From Opitutaceae bacterium (GTDB lineage: Bacteria; Verrucomicrobiota; Verrucomicrobiia; Opitutales; Opitutaceae): a DNA stretch of 37,802 nucleotides. The position numbers were made by a program, and so were the translations under genes. The notes beneath the pieces were generated by a model, which ran no database searches, was not told the DNA's origin, and saw nothing but the letters and a program-made list of their open reading frames with translations. The DNA is taken from NCBI GenBank assembly GCA_028281165.1, contig JANQKI010000068.1:1-37802 (forward strand), given 5' to 3'. Each line of letters begins with the position of its first letter. Positions within the stretch are counted from its first letter, which is position 1. Of this stretch, positions 18,487-28,115 are shown one piece after another.

Positions 18487-21102
18487 TCACACAACTCGAA
18501 GCGCCCGAGCCGGTGAGCGCCCAAGGGTCTTTTTGACTGAAATCGACGACGCAAAGAGTACTGTAGGCAACATTAGCGCTATCACAAAAAAATAAGATGC
18601 CGGATCCCAATGAGTCGTTTGATACAGAACATCTTGAAAATTCCTCATCAAAATAAACGACGCGCCGAGACCGGCACAGATAGCCAAAACGCATACGGAA
18701 GCCCATGGCAGTAAAACGCTTTTAATAATGTGGACTGGACGAGCTCCGACTGCAACACGCATGCCAACCTCCCTTTCTTGCGTGTCGACGGACGCTCTTA
18801 CAGCAATGTAAATACCCATGATTCCAAGTGCAATGGCAATTACTAGTATAGTTATTATAATAAATACGAATCTAGTCCGCTCAAACACGATTTTCTTTAT
18901 ATCATCCTCAAAAGTGCTCATATAATATATTGGCGTTCCCGGATACAATTCCTGTATAATCGATTTTGCTTCTAATACGGCTATTCTAGGATTTCTCTCT
19001 GTTCTCATTGAGTAAGTTTGCCAATAAGGCGGGCTCCTTTGAGTGTAGAGGTATGCCATTCCATGCTTATCAGGAGGATCTAAATAGCTTGCTCTCGCCA
19101 CGTTTTCTACCACGCCAATGACTCTAAATCTATTGCGATCTTGAAAATCCGGATCATTCAGCTGATTTCGATCGGTTCTATTTGAAGCTAGAAACAACGT
19201 CCTTCCAATCGGATCCTCGTCGGAAAAAAGCATTTTCGCATTTTTCGTATCAATAATAACCGGCTTATAATCACTATTCGCATCCGACTGATTGAAGAAT
19301 CTTCCTGCTACGAGTTTTATCCCCAAAACCTCGAAGAAACCCTCATCTGCGAGGTCAGAATAAGTACGAGGCAGCCTAGAGTAATTAAAATGGGCATTAT
19401 CTCTCTCTCGAACGACAACTCGCCTAGATCCATTGTTAAATGAAAATGTATGACCAGCCCAGTTGTTGATTCCAACCGCCTTTACTCCTGGCAAGGCCCT
19501 AAGCGCGCTGCAAATAGTCTGCATTTGAACCTTCAGTTGCCCACGTTCGTATTCTCTAGTATTCGACTGGACGATGATCGTTCCGATGTTTGAAGTATCA
19601 TATCCAGGGTCAACATTCAGAACATTTACCAGACTCCTCAGAAGCAGCACGCCAAACACCATTATAATCGTAGTAAAAGAAATTTGAGTAAAAATAAACG
19701 CTCTCCTCGATAAAATCGCGCGCTTGCAAGCAGAACTTGTACGGCTATGGTCGCCAAGGCTTTTTCTCGAATTCAAAAGACCTAAACCCGACATTATGGA
19801 AGTTATCCCAATAACAAGGGAAACCAATGCGAACATCGAAAGCAGGCATCCAGCAGCAAATCCGTCAAATTTGAATTCTAGCTTAGTCGACAACAGTTCA
19901 TTCAGCCCCAATGCATTTGCAAGAGGGTCCGCTAGAACGAACATTATAAAACCGCCCGCACAACCCGCAGCAGATAGGAGCATGGCCTCAACGGAAATTC
20001 CCGTCATAACACCTAAATATCGGGCGCCCAATACATTCTGAATCGCGAAGTCTCGCTTTCTTCCGCTGTTGTAAACCAGCCCGAAACCCGCCACAGTTGT
20101 GCAACCAAGAGTGAAGACCAGTAGAGAAGATAACAGCATAAGCATCAGGTAAGACTTAATGCCCAGGACTAAGTCTTCATTTAACCTCATTACAACTACT
20201 CGATGATTGTTTTCTCTAAAAGTCTGCGTCATTCCCACAGCCTCATTTCCAGCATCCGTAATAGCCTTTACTCTATCATAAACCTGAGCTAAGGTAACAC
20301 CTTCCTTCATTTTTGCGAATACGCTATTGCTTACATGAGCCCTTCGCAGGGGATCGTTTACCCAACGAGGGAAAGCCACCAGAGGGAAAACAGCGTATTC
20401 CCTAAAGACATGCCCATAGCCCATCTCTCTCGCCGGCGGCGGAACAAAATCAGCCTTCATTACACCGATTATGTCGAACGGAGTTCCATCTATATATAAT
20501 TTCTTACCAATAACATCGGCTGCGCCTGCATATTCGTTCTTCCAGCAACCGTAGGTCAACAGGGCAACTTTGCTTTGCAAAGCCTCTTCTTCTTCCGTAA
20601 ACACACGACCGATTTCCGGCTTCAGACTGAATATGTCAAACATCGAGGCAGTGTATGACCAGCCGGAACCAGGAACTTGATCTCCATTGCCTTCGCCAAA
20701 CGAGAAATTGCCCTGATAATCGGAGTTCATTCCGATTGATTCAACCAGATCCAACTCCCTTTTACGTTCCTCATACAATATATAACTTGATATAGGGCGT
20801 CTATGAGATCGCTCCCACATATCAAGCACATCTCCAATACGAATTATTCTCTCTTCGTCTTCATATAATTCAGGATTGAAGTATATTTTATTCGCTATAT
20901 TCCAAACGACAAGATTCAAGCCCACAGAAATTGACAGTGATAGAATAACGGTAATGAAATATTTCCTACTTCTGAACATCGAACGAATCCCCCAGACAAA
21001 ACTGCCCCAAAATCCGCCGAAGAAAGGATTAGAGCTCGACTCGTTTTCAGTATAGCTAACAGTCGAAATTTTCGAATCCGCTCTTTTTATTTTTCTATTC
21101 AT
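18487..21102 (-). CDS. Orphan duplicated MacB/FtsX-type ABC permease (ADOP family)
   Basis: 871 residues. The order is an N-terminal membrane helix (about 48-70), a periplasmic MacB-like domain, three helices (about 320-440), a further helix (about 467-490), a second periplasmic domain and three C-terminal helices (about 740-860). This is the 4+4 duplicated FtsX arrangement. Typical FtsX features are visible, such as REVGMRVAVGARP near the last helices and RKRDFAIQNVLGAR in the first half. There is no nucleotide-binding domain here, and no ATPase gene elsewhere in the window. Its place between PKS1 and NRPS1, on the same strand, suggests export of, or protection from, the product; that is inference. 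The ATG at 21102 has no strong ribosome site. Confidence 0.88.
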   Translation of the reverse strand: MNRKIKRADSKISTVSYTENESSSNPFFGGFWGSFVWGIRSMFRSRKYFITVILSLSISVGLNLVVWNIANKIYFNPELYEDEERIIRIGDVLDMWERSHRRPISSYILYEERKRELDLVESIGMNSDYQGNFSFGEGNGDQVPGSGWSYTASMFDIFSLKPEIGRVFTEEEEALQSKVALLTYGCWKNEYAGAADVIGKKLYIDGTPFDIIGVMKADFVPPPAREMGYGHVFREYAVFPLVAFPRWVNDPLRRAHVSNSVFAKMKEGVTLAQVYDRVKAITDAGNEAVGMTQTFRENNHRVVVMRLNEDLVLGIKSYLMLMLLSSLLVFTLGCTTVAGFGLVYNSGRKRDFAIQNVLGARYLGVMTGISVEAMLLSAAGCAGGFIMFVLADPLANALGLNELLSTKLEFKFDGFAAGCLLSMFALVSLVIGITSIMSGLGLLNSRKSLGDHSRTSSACKRAILSRRAFIFTQISFTTIIMVFGVLLLRSLVNVLNVDPGYDTSNIGTIIVQSNTREYERGQLKVQMQTICSALRALPGVKAVGINNWAGHTFSFNNGSRRVVVRERDNAHFNYSRLPRTYSDLADEGFFEVLGIKLVAGRFFNQSDANSDYKPVIIDTKNAKMLFSDEDPIGRTLFLASNRTDRNQLNDPDFQDRNRFRVIGVVENVARASYLDPPDKHGMAYLYTQRSPPYWQTYSMRTERNPRIAVLEAKSIIQELYPGTPIYYMSTFEDDIKKIVFERTRFVFIIITILVIAIALGIMGIYIAVRASVDTQEREVGMRVAVGARPVHIIKSVLLPWASVCVLAICAGLGASFILMRNFQDVLYQTTHWDPASYFFVIALMLPTVLFASSISVKKTLGRSPARALRVV

Positions 21103-21372
21103 TTATATTTTGAAGTAGGATTTATCACGTCGCGACTAACTTATCAGACGACCGAGGAAGTCTTGAAACTAGATCTTGCTTAATTGCTATTTCATTAAGT
21201 AGCTGAAGTATCGGCATAGACTTACTCTACTGCTTAGGTCTCCTAAACTCGTCAGGGCATCGGACCAAGGATCGAATCCCCGCAGGCCACTAGCCACGGC
21301 TGGAACCCCACAGTTAGGCCCCTTCCACGCGTCTTCTGGGTCAAGGATCCAGCAAAGTCCTTCCACCTAAGT

Positions 21373-24300
21373 TCAGGCTTCCAGTTCGCCTATTAGACGA
21401 TCTAACTCCTCTTCTGACATTTCCTTGAGTTGTTCCAGTTCGGAATTGATAAGCACCTCTTCACCAGTACTGGGAACAGAGTACCCATTGATATCTGCCA
21501 TAAGAAGTGATCGCTCACACATTCGCCTAGGCAAGCGAACATTCTTCCAGGCATTAGCCAGGCTCGAGTCAATTTTTCTGTGATTAAGAATGTCTGGATC
21601 GCCCAACCCACTGGCCATTCTATTGCCTTCGTAAGGCTCGATTAATGAAGAATTATATTCGATTTTTAGAAAATCCGAAAGCAAACGCATTGTCCCTTCA
21701 GGATCAGCCACGAGATTCTCGTATCTGATACGTATTACCCGATCAGACTCAATCTCATCGAAAAATTGCTGAAAATTGGTCTCACATTCAACCCACAGGT
21801 CTTCTGCAAATAGGTAGGGATCGACCTCTTCTAGCGTGAATATTCGCTCTAAGCGATTCCGGGCAATCGAATCAATCACTGAATACGGATGCCGGACAAG
21901 ATGTATGTATCTCGGCCTCTCGAACATTTTTTCCGAACGACGTAGCACATTCAGCGAAATACCATATAAAGGGGTCTTATCAATTAGCATACGTTCGCCC
22001 GCCTCCTTCTGAAGCCTTCCATAAACCTCCTTTACAGGCACATTTCGCTTCACGAAACGGTTCACCAATTTTCTGGCATTTTCGCGAGAGCGCCCCCCCA
22101 GGTTCGCGAAAGCCTCGACGAGCCCCTCGACCGAAAATGATGAAAGCAAGTGAGATTTCCATTCACCCATCGTTTGAGCCACCAGCAAACCTAGCTCGGG
22201 TGGACTGAAGAGTTGTGAATGACCTGCGAGCATAATTCGAAGCAAGGTCGATCCTGATCGCGGAGCCGAATGCAAAAAGACGACTGGAGGATTCTTTTCG
22301 CCACTTTCGCTTTTCTCGGCACAGTAAGTCGGAAGACATTTCGAAAAACCCGTCTCGAACTCTACATCCAAAACCCAATGCGGATTATTCATTCTTTCGA
22401 ATGCTTTACACACCAAATCGACTAGACTGCCGACATTTAGAATTTCATCAAACTCTTGGGGGTAGAACCGCAACCTCAGAGTACGCTTTAATTCCCAGAT
22501 CAGTTCAGCCGAATTCCTACTAGACAGGACTGCCTCCAAAGAGCTTTCTCGCTCTGGAGACCCCAGATCGTAAGCCGATGACAAGAATTGGAACAAAAAT
22601 TGTTGAATCCGATACGCTCTGTCCTCGAGATTTAGCGACACAAGCGTGTCATATAGAGATATTTCCTGCTTACTCGCTTTTACGGATTGTTCGTCTATCA
22701 AAGAAGCTAGACTCTTCACCGTAGGACTTGTGAACATGTTTGCCAACGAAAGCTCTGCGTGAGGATAGTCTAGATTGAGACGATTTAGCACTTGAGTCGC
22801 CAGCAAAGAATGGCCGCCCAATTCGATAAAATCGTCATTGATACCGATTTTTTCGATCCCAAGCATGGCTTGCCATACATCCGCTACAACTCTTTGGGTG
22901 TTAGTTTTCGGCTCCAGATAAAGCGTAGAACAATTAGGTCGACTGTGAAGTTGACTAGGAGCAGCGACAGGAAAATCCTCTCTGCCTAACTGAGCCTGGA
23001 TCTTTATTGACACGTCTTCCCAGTCGCTGGGACAACGCGTCGACACGACGATTTGAGGTAAAGCGAAACTCAAAGAGCGACGTAAGACCTCCTTGCCTTC
23101 TCGATTCGAAATTCCAAATTTTCGAACGTACTCCAATCGCGCTTTTTCGACGATGTTGTTCGGATCAGTCGACATCAACGACATGCCCGATTCCGACCAA
23201 GCGTCCCAATTAATTGATATTGCCGGCACGCCTTCAAGCCTTAGTCGGCGTGCCCAAGCATCCAATACACAGTTGGCGGCGCAATAGTCAACCTGAGCGT
23301 ACTCGCCTAAGAAAGACGACAATGACGAGCAAAGAACTAGTTTCTTTAAATCCGAGAGATTGATCACCTTTCGAAGCGTGTCTAGTCCTTGTACTTTTGA
23401 TCGTAAAACTTTCTCAATATCGTCGACACTTCTCATCGGGATCATGCCGCCCCCTGCAATGCCCGCAGAATGTATGACCGACCCGACCGGACCAAACAAA
23501 CTCTGAGTTTTGCTAACGACGTATTCCATTGCGGCTTCGTCCGAAATGTCCGCCGAGAAAACCTCTACGCGAACGCCCATCTTCTCCATTTCCAGAACCG
23601 CCTCCACCTGAAGCCTCTGATCGAGCGATATTCGATCAGAATCGCCCCAGTCCGAACGCTGAGGAAGACCACGGCGACTGACCAACGCTAAATCCGCCTT
23701 CCCACTCGAAGCGATAAGCCTTGCGATTTCCAAGCCTATGCCTCCCAAGCCACCGAGAATTAAGACACATTCGCTCCTCTCCGCAAAATCCAAAGCGCCA
23801 GTAGCCCCCCACTTAGCACCCTCTAGCGATTCAAGATCTTCAAGCCAAACCGTACCATTTCTTATGGCAACTGCAGGAAAGTCCTCATTCTCATCGTCAA
23901 TATTATACAGACTAAGCATCCGCGTTAAAAGCGCTTCATCTGGACGTTCCGCCCTAGTCGATCCTATATCGACTGCATGACAGGTGATTGAACGGCACTC
24001 CTTGGGCAATACGCGCGTAAGTCCGAGAATCGCGCTTTTTGCAGGTTCTATCTCCTCCCCTTCTAAAACGTCGAACAGTCGATTCGCGAAAACGCACATC
24101 GTCAATTCGCTACTCCATCCCAACCGAAGCAACTGCTGACTAAAAAGAAATAAGCTGTAAAATCCTTGCTTAAGAACCTCCGTCGATTCCGAAATCATTC
24201 CTGCATCAGGATCATCGATACTCCAAAAATGGGAAACGCAATTGAATCCTCCTCGCTTCATTTCAAGTTGCAGCAATCTCAAATAATCTTCGCCTCGAGA

Positions 24301-27261
24301 TGCATTTATCTCATAGTTATTCTCAGAGTATTCAGCGTACTCCGTTCCTTCTCGAACGCTTACGACATCGAATCCATATTTTTCCAGGATATCTACAAAG
24401 GAGGCCATAAAACCTTTGCGATCCACAAAGACCAGCCACCTCCCGCTACCTTTCTTTCGCGGAACAGCTATTTCACCAACTTTCCATCGACGCCACGTGG
24501 GGGCATATAACCAGTCCCCCAATTCACCGCGCTTTTCTTGTCTCACCGTAAACTGCTCTGACTTTTTAGTCCCTTCATACCAATAACGGGATCGCTGGAA
24601 TGGATATGTTGGCAATGCTACGCGACGCGCGCTCGAATCTTTATGAAGAGCTGCCCAGTCGATCGAAACGCCCGATAACCATAAGCGTCCCAAGCTTTCC
24701 AATACATGCTTTCTCCCATTTTTATCTGCCTTTACATGAGGCATCGAGGAGATCGATCGACAATTGTCGGCAAAGAGCGCCTGATGGCGCGCCAAAGAGC
24801 TTAGGGTTTGCCCCGGCCCAACCTCTAGCATGATTCGATGACCGTCTGACAACGCATTATTCAAGCATTGCGAGAAAAGAACACGCTCCCTAAGCTGACG
24901 CGCCCAATAAAAAGGATCAGTCGCTTCCTCAACGCTTAAAACCATCCCCGACACATTCGAATATATAGGAATTTTCGGAGCGGACAAGATAATCTCGTTT
25001 GTTCGTTTGGCAAAGGCGTCAACTGCCTCATCCATCAAAGGGGAATGAAATGCGTGGGATGTTTTTATAGGCTTAAACGAGATCTCTCTTTCGGTCAGAA
25101 TCTCAGACAGAGCTTCGATGCCTTCAAGCGATCCTGCCAGGACTGTAGACCGAGGCGCATTGCTCGCCGCCACTACGATATCATCATTCGCGAACTCTAC
25201 AGCTTCCTCCATCGTCAGATCCAGCGAGAGCATAGCGCCGCGTTGTTGCTCATTCATTATTCGTCCTCTAAAAGCGACCAGCTTCAACGCAGACGCAAAT
25301 GACATTACACCCGACAAACAAGCTCCGACGAATTCGCCAATGCTATGGCCGATAAAGGCCGAAGGCTTCACCCCCCAGCTCATCCACAATTTCGCCATCG
25401 AATACTCTATCGAAAACAAAGCTGGTTGCGCAATCGCCGTGCAAGAAAGAGACTCAATCGCCTGCTCTTGAGAAATGTCTTCTGTATTTGGATACATTAA
25501 GGAAAGCAAGTCGATCCCTTCCTCAAGAAGGATCTCGCAACACTGATCTAACGATTCTCTGAAAACACGCTCGCCTTCGTAAAGCCCTTTACCCATTTCT
25601 AGATGTTGAGCTCCCTGTCCTGGGAATAGGAATGCGACAGACGGAGGAGCTCCATCGAAATGCTCGTGGAAAACGACGTCACTCTCCTCGCCAAAGGCGC
25701 TTTCAATGTCTTCAAGTCGATCAACCACAACGAATTTTCTATACGGAAAAGCTTTTCTCCCCTCCTGCAAAGTAAACGCAACATCCCGCAAACGGTACTC
25801 CGAATCGAAACGAAACCCTGCCAAGTTGGCGCAAGCCTCTGACAGAGCTTTTTCACTCCGCGCTGAGACTGGGAGCAGATGACTTGTCGCATCAGAAGCA
25901 AGAGGCGCGATTCGAATTCCTTCCATAAGAACCATATGAGCGTTAGTTCCGCCCACGCCAAAGGAGCTGATTCCAGCAAATCGAGGACTCTTCAACCGAG
26001 CATCCCATGCCCGATCTTCAGTATTCACGCTAAAAGGACTGTTTGAAAAATCAATCTCTGAACTCGGCGTCTTGAAATTCAAAGACGCCGGAATACGCTT
26101 ATTATGCAGCATCAACGTTAGCTTGATCAAGCCCGCAATACCTGATGCTGTATCCAAATGTCCAATATTCGATTTACAAGACCCTACAAGATGAGACGTC
26201 GTTCGAAGAGACTCCGAAAAGACTTTTTTCAAGGCAGCCATTTCCGTTGGATCCCCAAGAGCCGTACCCGTGCCGTGAGCCTCAACATAATCTATGTTCT
26301 TTGGGTCAACGTCAGCCATCGCTAACGCTTCGCTAATAACCGATGCTTGTCCAGCCACACTTGGAGCAGTGTATCCAGCCTTCACTCTACCGTCGTTATT
26401 AATGGCAGAACCCCGAATAACAGCGTAGATCGCGTCCCTATTCGCCACGGCATCCTCGACTCTTTTCAAGACGACTAGACCCACCCCGTTTCCAAAAACC
26501 GTACCCTGAGCATTTGCGTCGAATGGCCGGCAATGGCCGTCGGGAGAATTGATCGATCCTGGCTGATGAAAATAGCCCACGCGATGGGGCACCCGAATCG
26601 TGACCCCTCCAGAAATCGCCACATCGCATTCATGGTCCAACAAACTTTGGCAGGCCGTATGGACAGCGACCAGCGAAGACGAACAATGCGACTGAATCGA
26701 ATAGCTCGGACCTTTCAGATTCATTCGGTAGGATAATATTGTTGAAAGCGAGTCCTTGTCATTGCCCAGCAAAGCGGCTAAACGGTCCTGTGAAGACTCG
26801 GCGCAGCCGCACTCGATCATATGAATTAAATACGTGCTCATCGCACCGCTTACAAAAACGCCGACCGGCGCTCTGAACCGTTCGATATCGTAACCTGCAT
26901 GTTCAAATGCAGTCCATGCACATTCAAGCAAGTGTCTTTGTTGTGGATCAGCGTACTCGGCTTCTCGTGGATTGTACCCAAAGAATTCTGCATCAAAGAA
27001 CTCTACATCCTCGAGAAAAGCTCCTGCCTTGACGTACTGCGGGTTATTCAGATCCGAAGAATCCACACCTGCTGCGATAAGCTCTTCTTCGGGAAGCTGC
27101 TCAATGCATTCCTTTCCCTCCACAAGATTCTTCCAAAAGACATCCACATTGGTAGCTCCTGGAAATTTTCCAGAAAAGCCTATGATCGCTACCGCGTCCA
27201 AATCTTTATATAATGCCGGACCACCATTCATTATTCGAATATCGGAAGATACATCAAACAA
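21373..27261 (-). CDS. PKS1: KS-AT-KR-ACP with a C-terminal sulfotransferase domain
   Basis: 1,962 residues. The KS has Cys193 in the unusual context QSHCSSS, plus EAHGTGT and KSNIGHLD. The AT has FLFPGQGAQ, GHSIGEF (Ser640) and AFHS (malonyl type). The KR has GGLGGIG near 1169 and the catalytic stretch CSSLSSFLGEYAQVDYCAAN near 1310-1325, so it should reduce the beta-ketone to a hydroxyl. The ACP has GGHSLL at Ser1485. A second carrier-like segment follows (about 1530-1610), with Ser1584 in RNSAEL instead of a DSL motif. A sulfotransferase starts with the PAPS loop APRSGSTLLR (about 1665) and has LVRHPYSVIDS further on. The C-terminus LKEMSEEELDRLIGELEA resembles a docking helix. The start is TTG 27261 behind AGAGGAA; ATG 27231 is an alternative. 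No thioesterase or loading domain is fused. Confidence 0.93.
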   Translation of the reverse strand: MFDVSSDIRIMNGGPALYKDLDAVAIIGFSGKFPGATNVDVFWKNLVEGKECIEQLPEEELIAAGVDSSDLNNPQYVKAGAFLEDVEFFDAEFFGYNPREAEYADPQQRHLLECAWTAFEHAGYDIERFRAPVGVFVSGAMSTYLIHMIECGCAESSQDRLAALLGNDKDSLSTILSYRMNLKGPSYSIQSHCSSSLVAVHTACQSLLDHECDVAISGGVTIRVPHRVGYFHQPGSINSPDGHCRPFDANAQGTVFGNGVGLVVLKRVEDAVANRDAIYAVIRGSAINNDGRVKAGYTAPSVAGQASVISEALAMADVDPKNIDYVEAHGTGTALGDPTEMAALKKVFSESLRTTSHLVGSCKSNIGHLDTASGIAGLIKLTLMLHNKRIPASLNFKTPSSEIDFSNSPFSVNTEDRAWDARLKSPRFAGISSFGVGGTNAHMVLMEGIRIAPLASDATSHLLPVSARSEKALSEACANLAGFRFDSEYRLRDVAFTLQEGRKAFPYRKFVVVDRLEDIESAFGEESDVVFHEHFDGAPPSVAFLFPGQGAQHLEMGKGLYEGERVFRESLDQCCEILLEEGIDLLSLMYPNTEDISQEQAIESLSCTAIAQPALFSIEYSMAKLWMSWGVKPSAFIGHSIGEFVGACLSGVMSFASALKLVAFRGRIMNEQQRGAMLSLDLTMEEAVEFANDDIVVAASNAPRSTVLAGSLEGIEALSEILTEREISFKPIKTSHAFHSPLMDEAVDAFAKRTNEIILSAPKIPIYSNVSGMVLSVEEATDPFYWARQLRERVLFSQCLNNALSDGHRIMLEVGPGQTLSSLARHQALFADNCRSISSMPHVKADKNGRKHVLESLGRLWLSGVSIDWAALHKDSSARRVALPTYPFQRSRYWYEGTKKSEQFTVRQEKRGELGDWLYAPTWRRWKVGEIAVPRKKGSGRWLVFVDRKGFMASFVDILEKYGFDVVSVREGTEYAEYSENNYEINASRGEDYLRLLQLEMKRGGFNCVSHFWSIDDPDAGMISESTEVLKQGFYSLFLFSQQLLRLGWSSELTMCVFANRLFDVLEGEEIEPAKSAILGLTRVLPKECRSITCHAVDIGSTRAERPDEALLTRMLSLYNIDDENEDFPAVAIRNGTVWLEDLESLEGAKWGATGALDFAERSECVLILGGLGGIGLEIARLIASSGKADLALVSRRGLPQRSDWGDSDRISLDQRLQVEAVLEMEKMGVRVEVFSADISDEAAMEYVVSKTQSLFGPVGSVIHSAGIAGGGMIPMRSVDDIEKVLRSKVQGLDTLRKVINLSDLKKLVLCSSLSSFLGEYAQVDYCAANCVLDAWARRLRLEGVPAISINWDAWSESGMSLMSTDPNNIVEKARLEYVRKFGISNREGKEVLRRSLSFALPQIVVSTRCPSDWEDVSIKIQAQLGREDFPVAAPSQLHSRPNCSTLYLEPKTNTQRVVADVWQAMLGIEKIGINDDFIELGGHSLLATQVLNRLNLDYPHAELSLANMFTSPTVKSLASLIDEQSVKASKQEISLYDTLVSLNLEDRAYRIQQFLFQFLSSAYDLGSPERESSLEAVLSSRNSAELIWELKRTLRLRFYPQEFDEILNVGSLVDLVCKAFERMNNPHWVLDVEFETGFSKCLPTYCAEKSESGEKNPPVVFLHSAPRSGSTLLRIMLAGHSQLFSPPELGLLVAQTMGEWKSHLLSSFSVEGLVEAFANLGGRSRENARKLVNRFVKRNVPVKEVYGRLQKEAGERMLIDKTPLYGISLNVLRRSEKMFERPRYIHLVRHPYSVIDSIARNRLERIFTLEEVDPYLFAEDLWVECETNFQQFFDEIESDRVIRIRYENLVADPEGTMRLLSDFLKIEYNSSLIEPYEGNRMASGLGDPDILNHRKIDSSLANAWKNVRLPRRMCERSLLMADINGYSVPSTGEEVLINSELEQLKEMSEEELDRLIGELEA

Positions 27262-27790
27262 TTCCTCTTCTCGATAAATGTTAGCCGGGAGTTTCTCTTA
27301 AAAATTTCCTCGGCCCCTTTTCAGTATTCACATTAATAGCAATATAGGACTCGCTTAGACACGTACAAAATTCTCGCTACGCTTTACGCCTAGAAAAGCA
27401 GTCGGGCAATCCCAGCGACCTCGCGTCCCATTTTGGACTAGCAACGATTAACATGGCTCGACACAACACCTGTCGAGTCTCCAGCCGAACTAGTGGTCTA
27501 CTGAGGAAATACGACAAAGTCTTTATCGATGATCAATCCTGTCCATATCAATATTGCTTATCGTCAACCCCTGCAGGTCAGAGAGCTACTCCAAATCTCG
27601 TCGACTTTTCCGCAAACCGCTCATAAGTCTTGGCCACAGCCGAAAGAACATCGAGATAAAATCGAGCACTGTCGGGTCGGCGGTATAACCAGCTGGCGGC
27701 GACTAAAAATCGTCGTGAAGGCGCTAGTAGGGATTTAGGCCCTGTGTCGCATGCGGATGCCTTGGCCACATTCAGGTCGCTAAAACAACC
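27262..27790. other. 529-bp non-coding leader upstream of PKS1
   Basis: No convincing gene on either strand. Short open frames, including a 63-codon minus-strand frame at 27578-27769, have no recognisable homology. The stretch holds one clear hairpin (27457-27477) and is a plausible long 5' leader for the first megasynthase gene. Confidence 0.5.
27457..27477 (-). promoter_or_regulatory. Leader hairpin upstream of PKS1
   Basis: Perfect 7-bp stem CTCGACA/TGTCGAG with a 7-nt loop (GGTGTTG on the transcript strand), about 195 nt before the PKS1 start. It lacks a U-tract, so it is not an intrinsic terminator. It could be a target for the NusG paralogue, since LoaP is known to recognise a leader RNA hairpin. 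That link is inference. Confidence 0.35.
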
Positions 27791-28075
27791 TCAGACCGAA
27801 CCGTCATCTATATTGAACTCTACGCGCCACTTCATTTCAGAGAGTTTCCTTTCTTCGTTTTCTCGATACCGAAGGTCCGGAAACTCCCCAAGTTTATCCC
27901 ATACCTTCTTCATATCCTTCCCTTCCTCAGGCTCAACAAAGAAAATAGCTGCTGTTAGCCTCGTGAGAAGATTCTCATAAGGTAATTCCCAGTCTTTTAT
28001 TAGATTATCGCTTTTCAGTTCTTCGAGACGCTCTTTTACAGCGATTATTTCAGGCACATATCCAATCCTTACCAT
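27791..28075 (-). CDS. Hypothetical protein, 94 aa
   Basis: I do not recognise this protein. It is soluble-looking, highly charged (many Glu, Lys and Arg) and rich in predicted helix, with no signal peptide or membrane segment. The ATG at 28075 follows an AAAGAGA ribosome-site-like stretch. It sits between htpG and PKS1 on the same strand, so it probably belongs to the cluster or its leader operon. Confidence 0.6.
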   Translation of the reverse strand: MVRIGYVPEIIAVKERLEELKSDNLIKDWELPYENLLTRLTAAIFFVEPEEGKDMKKVWDKLGEFPDLRYRENEERKLSEMKWRVEFNIDDGSV

Positions 28076-28115
28076 AGTTAGAATCTCTTTCTATTTTACG
28101 ATTACAGTTAAAGCA

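Noticed and set aside
21235..21300. tRNA-like string (GGATCGAATCCCCG near a CCAC end)
   Set aside because: The T-loop lacks GGTTCGA and no acceptor, D or anticodon stems can be paired around it.
27578..27769. 63-codon minus-strand frame that faintly resembles a transposase fragment
   Set aside because: No catalytic motif, inverted-repeat ends or target duplication could be seen, so I left it as non-coding.
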